DNA from: an uncultured Ruminococcus sp.
GTDB lineage: Bacteria; Bacillota; Clostridia; Oscillospirales; Acutalibacteraceae
Assembly: GCA_902786345.1 (NCBI GenBank)
Contig: CADACB010000001.1
Location: 1 to 64,000 of the forward strand
DNA: 64,000 nucleotides
Direction of reading: 5' to 3'
Shown here piece by piece: positions 35,176-43,613 of the stretch. Position 1 is the stretch's first letter; each line of letters opens with the position of its first letter. The notes beneath the pieces were generated by a model. It worked only from the letters and a program-made list of their open reading frames with translations, did no database searches and was not told the DNA's origin. A program made the position numbers and the translations under genes.

Positions 35176-36453
35176 TTATTTTTCCTCCTTAATATCATCC
35201 CAAGAAAAGTCTTCGCCACACAGTGGGAAAAACAACAGTTTTGTTGATCCTGCCGTCAGTATATCATAAGCCTTAAGGCTTTCATTTTTGAGCACTGCCT
35301 GATCATTCTTATAAAACAATTCCTTTGAATCTCCTGCCTGTACAAAGAATTGCTTTTCACGAGGCTCATAAATTACAACAGCGTGATTGTAATTTGATAC
35401 TCTGTCATCATCCGCAAGACAAACATCTGCTCCCTGTGCACGGCCTATAATGTTCTTTCCGCTCTTAAGCTCAAAGCTTTCACCGTAATATCTTCCATTT
35501 ACGCATATAAGCCAACCAACAACAGGCTCTGACGAAAATTTTGAGTTCATAAGGCTCACTGTAGGATTATCATTATACATTACAGGGGAATTCATTGCAT
35601 TCTGAACAGCTGCACCATAGCTGATCTGCGGCTGCGGAGGCTGAACCGGCATTTGATACTGGGGCTTAGGTACAAACTGCGGTTCAGGATTATTCTGCAT
35701 CGGAGGAGTATACTGTGGTTCTGGTTTGTTTTGTAACGGAGGTGTAAACTGGGGCTCTGAATTGTTCTGTGCCATAGGTGAAACCAACGGCTCGGTTTTG
35801 TCTTCGACCACCGGAGGCATGTACTGTGGTTCCGGCTTACTCTCCTGTACCGGAGGTGTGTACTGTGGCTCGGGCTTATTCTCCTGTACCGGAGGTGTGT
35901 ACTGTGGTTCAGGCTTACTCTCCTGCATCGGAGGCGTATACTGTGGCTCGGGCTTATTCTCCTGTACCGGAGGTGTGTACTGTGGCCCGGGCTTATTCTC
36001 CTGTACCGGAGGTGTGTACTGTGGCTCGGGTATGGACTGTATGCCTGCCGAAGGTCTTACAATAGGCACAGTAGCATCTGGATCTTCATCGCGTTCTGCT
36101 GCGGCAGCAACACTGCTGTTGGAATACAGATCAATGCCAGTTTTTTCAAGCTTAATAGTTTTGTTCTCTGATATGTCATTGTCTAAAGATGAAAAAATCT
36201 CCCTGCTGTCAGAAAACGCACCTGCCCTGTCAGCACCATTATCCACACCCATTGCACCGCAGTGAGGACAAGACGCAAATTTGTCACCGTCATAAAAGTG
36301 ACCCTTAGAACATTTTTGCAGCCCTGTCTTTTTTCTCTCTACTGCCGGTTCCTCTTTGACTGTGCCGCTGTCTATATCCTTTGCACCGCAATGAGGACAC
36401 ATCTCAAACCTGTCACCATCATAGTAATGACCGTTTATACATCTTTTTACCAT
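35176..36453 (-). CDS. Double zinc-ribbon, proline-repeat FHA protein
   Basis: A 425-residue cytoplasmic protein. It has two near-copies of a zinc ribbon (CINGHYYDGDRFEMCPHCG and CSKGHFYDGDKFASCPHCG), an acidic stretch, a Pro/Gln/Glu region built of 13-residue repeats of the type PEPQYTPPVQENK (about 145-285), and a C-terminal FHA domain (NIIGRAQGADVCLADDD, VSNYNHAVVIYE) ending PLCGEDFSWDDIKEE. The FHA domain matches the one at 33338-33946. AAAGGAGG precedes the ATG. The repeat arm looks like a flexible spacer or a binding platform. Confidence 0.87.
   Translation of the reverse strand: MVKRCINGHYYDGDRFEMCPHCGAKDIDSGTVKEEPAVERKKTGLQKCSKGHFYDGDKFASCPHCGAMGVDNGADRAGAFSDSREIFSSLDNDISENKTIKLEKTGIDLYSNSSVAAAAERDEDPDATVPIVRPSAGIQSIPEPQYTPPVQENKPGPQYTPPVQENKPEPQYTPPMQESKPEPQYTPPVQENKPEPQYTPPVQESKPEPQYMPPVVEDKTEPLVSPMAQNNSEPQFTPPLQNKPEPQYTPPMQNNPEPQFVPKPQYQMPVQPPQPQISYGAAVQNAMNSPVMYNDNPTVSLMNSKFSSEPVVGWLICVNGRYYGESFELKSGKNIIGRAQGADVCLADDDRVSNYNHAVVIYEPREKQFFVQAGDSKELFYKNDQAVLKNESLKAYDILTAGSTKLLFFPLCGEDFSWDDIKEEK
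35810..36035. repeat. 39-bp tandem repeats inside the FHA gene
   Basis: About six units of 39 bp encode PEPQYTPPVQENK-type repeats, several almost identical at the DNA level (TCCTGTACCGGAGGTGTGTA recurs). The length is an exact multiple of three, so copy number can change without breaking the frame. Confidence 0.85.
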
Positions 36454-36570
36454 ATTAAAAATTCCTCCTTTGAATTTTTACATTGATATAATGATTATAT
36501 AATATTTAAACAGAAAAATTAATACTATAATTGTAAATTTTTGTATATTTTACAGATATTTCTGTTTTTT

Positions 36571-37500
36571 CTACAGCGACGACTCAAATGCTTTTATTGT
36601 GACACCCGATTCTTCAGCCGCACTAAGTATAAACTGAGGCAGCGGTTTTATGGGGCGTTCTTTATTCATATCAATTTCAAGTTCCGTACAGTCATATATC
36701 ACCTCAAGAAGCTTGCCGGCATTCATAAGTTCTGTTTTATCGTCATCGAATACACCTCTTATATATTCCAGTTCCTTCGGGAATATTTCACCGTTGTCTA
36801 CATCAGAACAGTAAAAAAGAACAGAAAGAAGATCTCTGACATCCTTTGCTGCAGCAGCCTTTTTTGCATTCTCATCAGTCTGATCCAATACCGTTCCGGA
36901 AAATCCACTCAGAACAGCCATAGCATTCATTGACGAATCACTCACTATCCTTATACTTTCTGCTCCTATACATCCGTGATATATCCCTCTGCTGTGCATA
37001 AGCTTCATTGCAGCTGCAACCGGCATAAGCAAAGCTTTCAGTTCTTCATATTTTATTGTCCCCATCCTATTAATAAAGTCCTTAAGAGATTCATCAGGAC
37101 TATATCCAATAACAGCAAAACTCAAATGAGCGTCTGTCCTATATGTATATATCTTCGGCAAATATGCAAGATATGCTTCAGACAATTTTCTGCATACATC
37201 TACAAAGGCTGCATTACGCATGTAACTCAGATAAGCCGTGTTTTCTTCTCTGGCATTACTATCTTTATATAAAAGCTGACGGATAACAGTTTTTCTTCTC
37301 ATAACCGCATCATATGCGATATAAGAAACACCCTTATCATCCTCATAATATGCCCTTCCAATAAAATATCTGTTTTCAAAAAGCTCGGGCTTCATCCACC
37401 CTTCTTTGGGTATATAGCTGCTTTCATCAAAACCGCAGTAGGGACATACATTACAGTCATTCTCCGGCAGTCCTGAAAGGCACGACAGGCAATAATCCAT
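36571..37500 (-). CDS. Zinc-ribbon pseudokinase
   Basis: A 309-residue cytoplasmic protein with a Cys-rich N-terminus (CLSCLSGLPENDCNVCPYCG) and a protein-kinase fold, in the same order as the kinase at 38786-40081 (RYFIGRAYYEDDKGVSYIAYD versus RYLIGRAIGAGGFGITYSAYD). The catalytic residues are gone: the glycine loop is broken, the ATP Lys region reads KTVIRQL, the HRDxxxxN loop reads YHGCIGAESI and DFG reads GFS. It should be unable to phosphorylate and probably acts as a scaffold or allosteric partner. The ATG at 37500 has better spacing to GAGGAG than the one at 37506. Confidence 0.8.
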   Translation of the reverse strand: MDYCLSCLSGLPENDCNVCPYCGFDESSYIPKEGWMKPELFENRYFIGRAYYEDDKGVSYIAYDAVMRRKTVIRQLLYKDSNAREENTAYLSYMRNAAFVDVCRKLSEAYLAYLPKIYTYRTDAHLSFAVIGYSPDESLKDFINRMGTIKYEELKALLMPVAAAMKLMHSRGIYHGCIGAESIRIVSDSSMNAMAVLSGFSGTVLDQTDENAKKAAAAKDVRDLLSVLFYCSDVDNGEIFPKELEYIRGVFDDDKTELMNAGKLLEVIYDCTELEIDMNKERPIKPLPQFILSAAEESGVTIKAFESSL

Positions 37501-37608
37501 TTTCATTCTCCTCTGTCACTTTTATAGAATAAAGATCAGCACCAAAGCTGTCCTGATTATATTTTAAGTAATATCAGTTTACAATCTGTAAACCTACGGA
37601 ATATATCA

Positions 37609-37986
37609 TTATAAAAACTGCACCTGATGGCTGACATTTGCAAGAACAAGGATCGTTCCTGCTGGAATAGTGACAGGTAGGTTCTTCGGCAAGCGCTGTC
37701 CGTTAAGATAAACACCGTTTGTAGAATAATCGGTTACAATAAAAACATTGCGTTTACCGTCATATGCTGCCAAGCAGTGAAACCTGCTTATATCACGCGA
37801 GGGTACAGCGAGTTCACAACTTCTGCGTGACCTGCCTATGCGAACACTCTCAAGAGAGCCTACTGTCACCGAGTTTCCATTACCCTCTCCGCTAATGACG
37901 GTTATTCTTCCCCTGCGTGAATTTGTGCTTGTTATCACAGAGATCTCCGCATTGCCCCTTGTTGTCAGTCTTCTATATAAATTCAA
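37609..37986 (-). CDS. Stand-alone FHA-domain protein
   Basis: A 125-residue protein that is little more than one FHA domain: VRIGRSRRSCELAVP, ISRFHCLAAYDGKR and DYSTNGVYLNGQRLP hold all the phosphothreonine-binding residues. The start is a TTG at 37986 about 10 bases after AAAGGAG; the ATG between them is in another frame. It follows the PP2C gene by 15 bp. It may be a free adaptor or a competing phospho-reader. Confidence 0.85.
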   Translation of the reverse strand: MNLYRRLTTRGNAEISVITSTNSRRGRITVISGEGNGNSVTVGSLESVRIGRSRRSCELAVPSRDISRFHCLAAYDGKRNVFIVTDYSTNGVYLNGQRLPKNLPVTIPAGTILVLANVSHQVQFL

Positions 37987-38001
37987 TATACATCCGCTCC
38001 T

Positions 38002-38799
38002 TTAACTACACCGTATAAGAACAACCGTTGTATTATCCTGAGAACCGGCTGAATATTCCATAGCACATTCTGTGATGGTATCCGCCGCTTTTTGAAGATC
38101 ATAATAATTATCAACAACAGACGCAAGTATCATATCATTATTCAGCGTCTTATATACTCCGTCACTGCAGAGTATAATAACATCTCCCGGATAAAGTCTG
38201 AAATGCTCATTATTTATATCTATCAGCGAAAGCTCTCCCATTCCGAGATAGCTTATCAAAGCTTCTGCCTGAACGGATTCACGTATGTATTCCTCCTGAC
38301 TAAGTTCTCCCTTTTGAAGCCTGTCATCAAGTATCAGCCTGTAGTTATGTTCACGCACCACACAATACAAAGCATTGTTCCTGATTATATATATCTTGCT
38401 GTCGCCTACCGAAAGCCAATCCGTCATATCGTTCTTTATAAAAACAGATACTATCGTAGTACCTGCTCCAAGCTTGTTTTCGTTTTCATCACATAAGTCA
38501 TATACAAGCTTGTCAAGCTTTATTGCTTCTTCCCTGAAAAAGACTCTTGCGTCCGTTACAGGTGTTCTTATAAAGTCCTCTGTCAGAACACTTATTCCCA
38601 GCGCACTTGCCCTTTCTCCTCCTGCAAGGCCTCCCATTCCATCACATACTACCGCAAGCTTACCCTTATCTGTGTCTATTATAGCATAGGAATCCTGCTG
38701 ATACTTTCTCGTGCCAATAATGCTTGAAGCACACATTTCAATTTTCAGATCGGATACGAGCTTTTCCGTAACTGCACTTCCATGATCAGCTTTGAACAT
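38002..38799 (-). CDS. PP2C-family protein phosphatase
   Basis: A 265-residue metal-dependent Ser/Thr phosphatase, the expected counter-enzyme of the neighbouring kinases. Motifs: GTRKYQQDSY, VVCDGMGGLAGGERAS, SVGDSKIYIIRN, CSDGVYKTL and the terminal SQDNTTVVLI, which together supply the metal-binding Asp residues. The ATG at 38799 is 9 bases after GGAGG and lies inside the end of the kinase gene, overlapping it by 14 bases. This coupling suggests kinase and phosphatase are made in a fixed ratio. Confidence 0.93.
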   Translation of the reverse strand: MFKADHGSAVTEKLVSDLKIEMCASSIIGTRKYQQDSYAIIDTDKGKLAVVCDGMGGLAGGERASALGISVLTEDFIRTPVTDARVFFREEAIKLDKLVYDLCDENENKLGAGTTIVSVFIKNDMTDWLSVGDSKIYIIRNNALYCVVREHNYRLILDDRLQKGELSQEEYIRESVQAEALISYLGMGELSLIDINNEHFRLYPGDVIILCSDGVYKTLNNDMILASVVDNYYDLQKAADTITECAMEYSAGSQDNTTVVLIRCS

Positions 38800-40081
38800 A
38801 ATCATCGTCCTCCAATATAAGCCTGCACCTTGTATTTGCAAGAACAATAAGATCGCTGTTGCCCACAAAATACTTTACACCTTTTTCTATCCTCACATAA
38901 TTTACATATGTTCCGTTTGTTGAATAATCCTCAATGCAGAACTGCTGTTTTATACTGTCATATGTTACCGTACAGTGAGTCTTGCTTATACTCTCACAGT
39001 TTTCTATCACTATATCACATTTCTGTGACCTTCCGATAACAACAGTACGATCATCCTCAACATTTACCATACAGGCGGTTTCACCATCAACGCTGACGGT
39101 GAGGTAATGCTTTCTTTCAGAAAACACTTCATCGTTTTGAGAATGCTCAAGAAGATCAAGAAAATCCCCTACTGTGCGAAGTCTGTCCTTGGGTTCAATT
39201 GCAAGAGCCATATCCACTGCTTCTGAGGCTTCTTCGGTAACATCATTTCTTATTTTGCACAGAGGAATATAGCCTGCTCCCCTTAATCTTTCTGTAGCAG
39301 GTGGGATTATTATTGCCGTCAGCATATAGTAGTAGGTTGCCGCCAAAGCATAAAGATCTGTAAACGGTCCCTGTCTGCCAGCTTCCGAATACTGCTCTAT
39401 CGGTGCAAAACCATGTTTAAGAGTTATGGTATAGTTACTGTCCTTAAGAAAAAAACTCTTTGCACTGCCAAAGTCAATTATAACAACCCTTCCAGTGGGC
39501 AGTATCATAATATTCTCAGGGCTTATATCTCTGTGAAGATAGCCTTTTTCCTTATGTACTATATCAAGATTCTTACCGACTTTCTTTATTATATCATCAG
39601 CAAGTGCCTTGTTCATACCGCCGAAGGGTATCATACTGAACAGCGATACTCCGTCAAGATGCTCCATAACATAATAAGCAGTGCCGTTTTCCTCAAAGTG
39701 ATCAGATATGTTTACTATACCTGATATATTGTTAAGGTCACTTATTATCTCAGCTTCTGACATAAAGTTACTTATGCCGTGACGATACTCGTTCTCAATA
39801 TTGCTCCGTGTACAGTATACCTGTATTCCGTCGCTTGCCCTTACTGCCATTCCCAGCGGAAAATATTCCTTCACACATACTCTAATGTCATTAACCGTAT
39901 CATAAGCACTGTATGTTATTCCGAAGCCTCCTGCTCCGATAGCACGTCCTATAAGATACCTTTCCCTCAAGAGACTAAACATTTTCAGATTTGATGAGCT
40001 GTCGCTGAAATCAAGCTCATATCCGCATTCACTGCATTTCTTGTTATCCATTGCATTTTTAAAACAGTCCGGACAAATCAT
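38786..40081 (-). CDS. Ser/Thr protein kinase with zinc ribbon and C-terminal FHA domain
   Basis: A 431-residue cytoplasmic kinase. A Cys-rich ribbon (CPDCFKNAMDNKKCSECG) leads to a Hanks kinase domain (about 38-310) with GAGGFGITY, VCVKEYFP, the catalytic loop LHRDISPENIM and IDFGSAKSF, all intact. The C-terminal FHA domain (about 325-425) has VIGRSQKCDIVIEN, ISKTHCTVTYD and DYSTNGTYVN. No membrane segment is seen, unlike PrkC/PknB. It is the best candidate for the active kinase of the island and could bind its own phosphorylated partners. AAGGTG precedes the ATG. Confidence 0.93.
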   Translation of the reverse strand: MICPDCFKNAMDNKKCSECGYELDFSDSSSNLKMFSLLRERYLIGRAIGAGGFGITYSAYDTVNDIRVCVKEYFPLGMAVRASDGIQVYCTRSNIENEYRHGISNFMSEAEIISDLNNISGIVNISDHFEENGTAYYVMEHLDGVSLFSMIPFGGMNKALADDIIKKVGKNLDIVHKEKGYLHRDISPENIMILPTGRVVIIDFGSAKSFFLKDSNYTITLKHGFAPIEQYSEAGRQGPFTDLYALAATYYYMLTAIIIPPATERLRGAGYIPLCKIRNDVTEEASEAVDMALAIEPKDRLRTVGDFLDLLEHSQNDEVFSERKHYLTVSVDGETACMVNVEDDRTVVIGRSQKCDIVIENCESISKTHCTVTYDSIKQQFCIEDYSTNGTYVNYVRIEKGVKYFVGNSDLIVLANTRCRLILEDDDYVQS

Positions 40082-40099
40082 ACTCTCACCTTTTCCACT

Positions 40100-41836
40100 T
40101 TACAGTCCTGCTATAATTATCCTTGCTTTTCCGGCAGTAATAACATCATTTACATTCAGTCTTACCTTTGATGAAAGTCTCACACCATTTACAAACGTGC
40201 CATTTGTTGAAGCAAGATCGCTTATATAGCAGCCGTTATTTTCCCTCTCTATGATAAATTGCTTGCGTGCCATATACTGATCGTCAATGCAAATATCACA
40301 CGCCTTGCTTCTTCCTGCAATAAGCTTATTTTCAAGCTTAAGCTCTGTCGTTCTGAACCCTCCGCCTTCAAGCTCTATCTGAAGATTTATGACACCGCTT
40401 AACGGATATGCCTGCTCAACCGGGTATTGATAACCGAAGGACTGTTCATCATATTCGTAATCCTCATCAGATCTCTTCTTTTTTGATGCCCATCTTATAA
40501 GAACTATGAATGTCACGATAACACCTGCTGTTATCACAGCAGCTGCCGCAATAAGAACGATTCCCTTCCACGACGTTATAAAAACAATAAACTCATTCTG
40601 CGGCTCCGCTCCGTCAAAATATACCTGCAATTCCCCGTCAATACTGTTCTTTTCCATTGAACGATCACTTATGTTTTTACAGATGATCTTATAATCGCCC
40701 TTTATTATATCCTGACGGAATGTAAGCACTGAGATATATTCATTTGCATTTTCCTCATAAGCTGCCTTTTCAGGTATAACTGCCCTGCCTGCTGAATCAA
40801 CAAAGCAATAGCAGTCTGCATTGTCAGCATTGATAACATCCTCACTGAAATACAGCTTCACTGTGTTACAGCCCTCAAGAACTGCCTTTGTCAGCACAGG
40901 AGGTACTGTATCAGGCTGCCACCTGAACATATATGTTCTTCTTACCTTTGTGATGTCTTTGTCAATAAACTTTACTGAAAAATTGTTTTCACTGTTATTT
41001 ACAATATTATTTTTTGCTCTGAAAACAACGGCATATGAATTTTGTATCTCATCATATATTTCATTTACCGAATTCATTACTTCACTTTCGCTCTCAGGAA
41101 TAAGTATTCTGCCGCCTGTTCTACGTGAAAGTTCCCCAAGCTTTTGGTTTTCTTCAGATGCAGACCTCACAAAGGAAACCGTATATACCGGAATATTATA
41201 TTTCAACAGCTGCTCCTCTGTTTCTTCAATCGTTTCCTTGCCTGCTGCAAAGTCATATCCGTCGGTAAAAAGTATGCATTCGTGTCTTTTATATTCACTG
41301 CTGTTATTACCGTCGGCAAGTCTTGCTGTAAAAGCAAGTGCAGAATAAAGCGAGGTTTTGTTGCTTGTTGCTCGCAGACCATCAAGCACCAGCGAAAGCT
41401 CCTTTTCTTTTTTATCAGAACGGTATTCCTCCTTAACATCACTACCGAAAGATATAACAGAAAGTCTGTCTTTATCTCCAAGCCTTGAGCTTAAGCTTAT
41501 AACCGAGTTTTTCGCCTGAGAAAAAACTTCTTCTCCCACAGAAGCAGAGGTATCAAGAATTATATAGTAGTCCGTTCCGTCATTGGTTTCGGAAAATCTT
41601 ACCGTTTCAACACATTCAAGCGTTCTATCCTCGCAGAATGCCGCAATATTCTCTTTTTTTGCCTGTGACTCGTCTATATTGCTGAAATAAGCTCTTATCT
41701 CAGGCATATTGACATACACCTGCTCTATTTCTGACACAGTTACTCCATCAGAAGTTGCTCCGACTGAATTTGAAAACACCGTCAGGACAGCACACAAAAC
41801 AGTAAACAACACACAAGACTTAAATTTCAGATTCAT
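40100..41836 (-). CDS. Surface VWA-domain protein with cytoplasmic FHA domain
   Basis: A 578-residue membrane protein. A signal peptide (residues 1-26) precedes an extracellular von Willebrand A domain with the metal site DTSASV and TDGYDF (about 75-265), then a linker domain. One membrane segment (about 428-450) is followed by basic residues and a cytoplasmic FHA domain (AGRSKACDICI, MARKQFII, DLASTNGTFVNG). This topology could carry an outside binding event to the phospho-reader inside. ATG 41836 follows GGGGG; an earlier in-frame start adds 14 residues that spoil the signal peptide. It is first in the run of FHA and kinase genes. Confidence 0.9.
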   Translation of the reverse strand: MNLKFKSCVLFTVLCAVLTVFSNSVGATSDGVTVSEIEQVYVNMPEIRAYFSNIDESQAKKENIAAFCEDRTLECVETVRFSETNDGTDYYIILDTSASVGEEVFSQAKNSVISLSSRLGDKDRLSVISFGSDVKEEYRSDKKEKELSLVLDGLRATSNKTSLYSALAFTARLADGNNSSEYKRHECILFTDGYDFAAGKETIEETEEQLLKYNIPVYTVSFVRSASEENQKLGELSRRTGGRILIPESESEVMNSVNEIYDEIQNSYAVVFRAKNNIVNNSENNFSVKFIDKDITKVRRTYMFRWQPDTVPPVLTKAVLEGCNTVKLYFSEDVINADNADCYCFVDSAGRAVIPEKAAYEENANEYISVLTFRQDIIKGDYKIICKNISDRSMEKNSIDGELQVYFDGAEPQNEFIVFITSWKGIVLIAAAAVITAGVIVTFIVLIRWASKKKRSDEDYEYDEQSFGYQYPVEQAYPLSGVINLQIELEGGGFRTTELKLENKLIAGRSKACDICIDDQYMARKQFIIERENNGCYISDLASTNGTFVNGVRLSSKVRLNVNDVITAGKARIIIAGL

Positions 41837-41840
41837 TCTG

Positions 41841-41864
41841 TTTCCCCCTATGTTTCCCCCTATG
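41841..41864. repeat. 12-bp tandem duplication carrying the ribosome site
   Basis: TTTCCCCCTATG occurs twice in a row on the + strand, so the mRNA of the VWA gene has two AGGGGG sites in series. Only the one nearer the ATG has normal spacing. Confidence 0.7.
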
Positions 41865-41881
41865 CTGTTTTGTATCATACT

Positions 41882-41911
41882 ATTATCACTTTAAACAATA
41901 GATATTGTCAG
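41882..41911 (-). promoter_or_regulatory. Candidate promoter of the signalling island
   Basis: On the - strand CTGACA (41911-41906) and GATAAT (41887-41882) are 18 bp apart, about 45 bp before the VWA gene. Confidence 0.45.
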
Positions 41912-42086
41912 AGCTTAGCACAACACCCCACAAGAATTCTGCACCCTTGAACCCGGCAGGAACACAGCTACTGAATCCGTCATAAGGAAATAGTATCAAA
42001 CAAGCCTAAGCAATTATTTTATCATTCTTTCAGCATTATACAACAATCTCGTCAATAAGAACCAAAAATGTAATAATTGACATATT

Positions 42087-42785
42087 TTATGTAAGATTTG
42101 ACATCTGAAAGATACTTTTTACGTTAAGATAGTATTTTCTGCTCACAGGTATTGTCTGACCGTTCTTAAGAATCAACTCTCCACCCGAGAACGAATATAC
42201 CGCAGAGGAATTTACCGAATAGCTCTGGTGACAGCGTACAAAGGAATTTCCGGGCAGTACCTCAATCAGTTCATCCATTTTCTGATAGAACTCAATTTTT
42301 TCATCAGCAGTCACAGCAGCAAGCTTTCTGCCCCTGCTCTCAAAGTAATATATTTTATCCAGTCTTATATTCTGCACACAACCGTTAGCCTTGATACTAA
42401 GGTATTCCGTATTTGAATCCAGTCTTTCATTGACATATCTCAGAAGTGAAACACCAAGATCATCTGGCTCACCATTTTTAAGAACAAAATCAAAAATGCC
42501 ATATTTATATCCGTCAAAGACATATTTTGCTGTTTCAGTATAAACGATAATATCCGTACATATACCTGACGTTTTAACAAACCCGGCATAAGCCAATCCA
42601 CCGCACCTATCCGCATCAAGTATCACAAGATCATACACTGATATGCCTGACGATGCAAAATCCGTCATTTGAACATAGCCTTCATATTCTGTGATCACAA
42701 CATCGGTTTTATCGAAGAAAAACTTTTCTACATATTCTCTTATCATTTTTCTCTGCGATGCATCAGCATCACATATACCGACCAT
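42087..42785 (-). CDS. LytTR-type response regulator
   Basis: A 232-residue AgrA/AlgR-like regulator. The receiver domain (1-115) has the acidic pocket VGICDADASQR and the phospho-acceptor region DLVILDADR; the LytTR DNA-binding domain (about 135-230) has KIYYFESRGRKLAAVT, FVRCHQSYSVN and IPVSRKYYLNVK. No histidine kinase is nearby. The start is not certain: ATG 42785 gives the usual receiver N-terminus, GTG codons up to 42800 are possible. It lies about 250 bp upstream of the VWA gene on the same strand and might control the island. Confidence 0.88.
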   Translation of the reverse strand: MVGICDADASQRKMIREYVEKFFFDKTDVVITEYEGYVQMTDFASSGISVYDLVILDADRCGGLAYAGFVKTSGICTDIIVYTETAKYVFDGYKYGIFDFVLKNGEPDDLGVSLLRYVNERLDSNTEYLSIKANGCVQNIRLDKIYYFESRGRKLAAVTADEKIEFYQKMDELIEVLPGNSFVRCHQSYSVNSSAVYSFSGGELILKNGQTIPVSRKYYLNVKSIFQMSNLT

Positions 42786-42994
42786 AATCAACACACACAC
42801 TTCCCGACAATGATCTCACAGTTTTTTCTCCATTCATAGTGTCTGACCACACATTTCTCTATTCACTAACCAAATTCTAACAACATTATGCCAATTATAT
42901 AGCAATTATAACCAACATTACAATAATTGTCAACAGCAGTATCACGTCAATCCAGTTCTGCAACAGACAATAACGCGGTCGATCCGGAATTGAC

Positions 42995-43023
42995 TTGAAA
43001 TTTAAGCGGCAGTGTGTTATAAT
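42995..43023 (+). promoter_or_regulatory. Promoter of the queuosine operon
   Basis: TTGAAA at 42995-43000, a 17-bp spacer, TATAAT at 43018-43023. Transcription should begin near 43030, leaving a leader of about 158 nt before queD. Confidence 0.8.
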
Positions 43024-43029
43024 CTGGAT

Positions 43030-43187
43030 GGAATAGAAGAATATTATCCGACAGTTCGTTTGTGCCATCCTGTCGTTAAACAAAACCAGGACATCCAAGG
43101 GATATTTGTGTCCCTTTTTGAGGAAATACCTTGATATAAATGGATGCGTCTGCTTTTGGCAGACGTTTTTTATTTGGAGTGAATGTA
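43030..43187 (+). promoter_or_regulatory. Structured leader of the preQ1 operon, probable riboswitch
   Basis: The untranslated leader holds several possible stems that exclude one another: TCCTG (43068-43072) with CAGGA (43087-43091); AAGGGA (43097-43102) with TCCCTT (43111-43116); and two copies of CATCC (43066-43070, 43092-43096) that can each pair with GGATG (43142-43146). It ends in an intrinsic terminator. preQ1 riboswitches commonly control these genes and the class III type is known from Ruminococcaceae, but I cannot match this leader to a preQ1 class by eye. Confidence 0.6.
43147..43174 (+). terminator. Attenuator terminator in the que leader
   Basis: CGTCTGC (43147-43153) pairs with GCAGACG (43159-43165) around TTTTG, followed by TTTTTTATTT. 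The queD ribosome site GGAG is at 43175-43178, so termination here would switch off the whole operon. Confidence 0.85.
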
Positions 43188-43610
43188 ATGTATATGCTTA
43201 AAACCTCAGCAGACTTCGATAGTGCACACTTTCTTTTTGGATATAACGGGAAATGTGCTAATATTCACGGTCATCATTGGGTGATCGAGGTAATGATCAA
43301 TAGTGAAGCACTTGTGCAGAATGGTGAAAAAAGAGGAATGGTAATTGATTTTGGTAATCTTAAACACGAGGTGAGAGCACTTGCCGACAGCTTTGATCAT
43401 TCACTGATTTTTGAATCGGGCACATTAAAGAATAAAACACTTGAGGCTCTCAGAGAAGAAAAATTCAGTCTTATTGAAGTTATGTTCCGACCTACAGCTG
43501 AAAATTTTGCAAGGCATTTCTATTATATTCTTAAGGAAAAAGGTCTGCCGATAAAAAGTGTTGCAGTATATGAGACGCCTGATAATTGTGCCGTGTATGA
43601 GGAGGGATGA
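43188..43610 (+). CDS. queD: 6-carboxy-5,6,7,8-tetrahydropterin synthase
   Basis: A 140-residue enzyme converting dihydroneopterin triphosphate to 6-carboxytetrahydropterin, the second step of preQ1 synthesis. It shows the zinc His residues in DSAHFLFGYNGKCANIHGHHW, DFGNLKHEVR, the catalytic FDHSLIF and the terminal VYETPDNCAVYE. The ATG at 43188 lies after GGAG and outside the attenuator; an in-frame ATG at 43140 is inside the leader hairpin and is rejected. It is the first gene of the que operon. Confidence 0.95.
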   Translation: MYMLKTSADFDSAHFLFGYNGKCANIHGHHWVIEVMINSEALVQNGEKRGMVIDFGNLKHEVRALADSFDHSLIFESGTLKNKTLEALREEKFSLIEVMFRPTAENFARHFYYILKEKGLPIKSVAVYETPDNCAVYEEG

Positions 43611-43613
43611 GTT

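Noticed and set aside
35810-36035. Regularly spaced repeats that might suggest a CRISPR array
   Set aside because: The units are directly adjacent, 39 bp long, in frame and coding; there are no unique spacers and no cas genes.
35726-36265. A 179-codon open frame on the + strand rich in Gly, Cys and Ser repeats
   Set aside because: It is the antisense reading of the proline-repeat part of the FHA gene. The repeats keep several frames open; it has no ribosome site.
43140-43187. An earlier ATG that would extend queD by 16 residues
   Set aside because: It lies inside the leader hairpin and terminator. The ATG at 43188 has the ribosome site and gives the family N-terminus.
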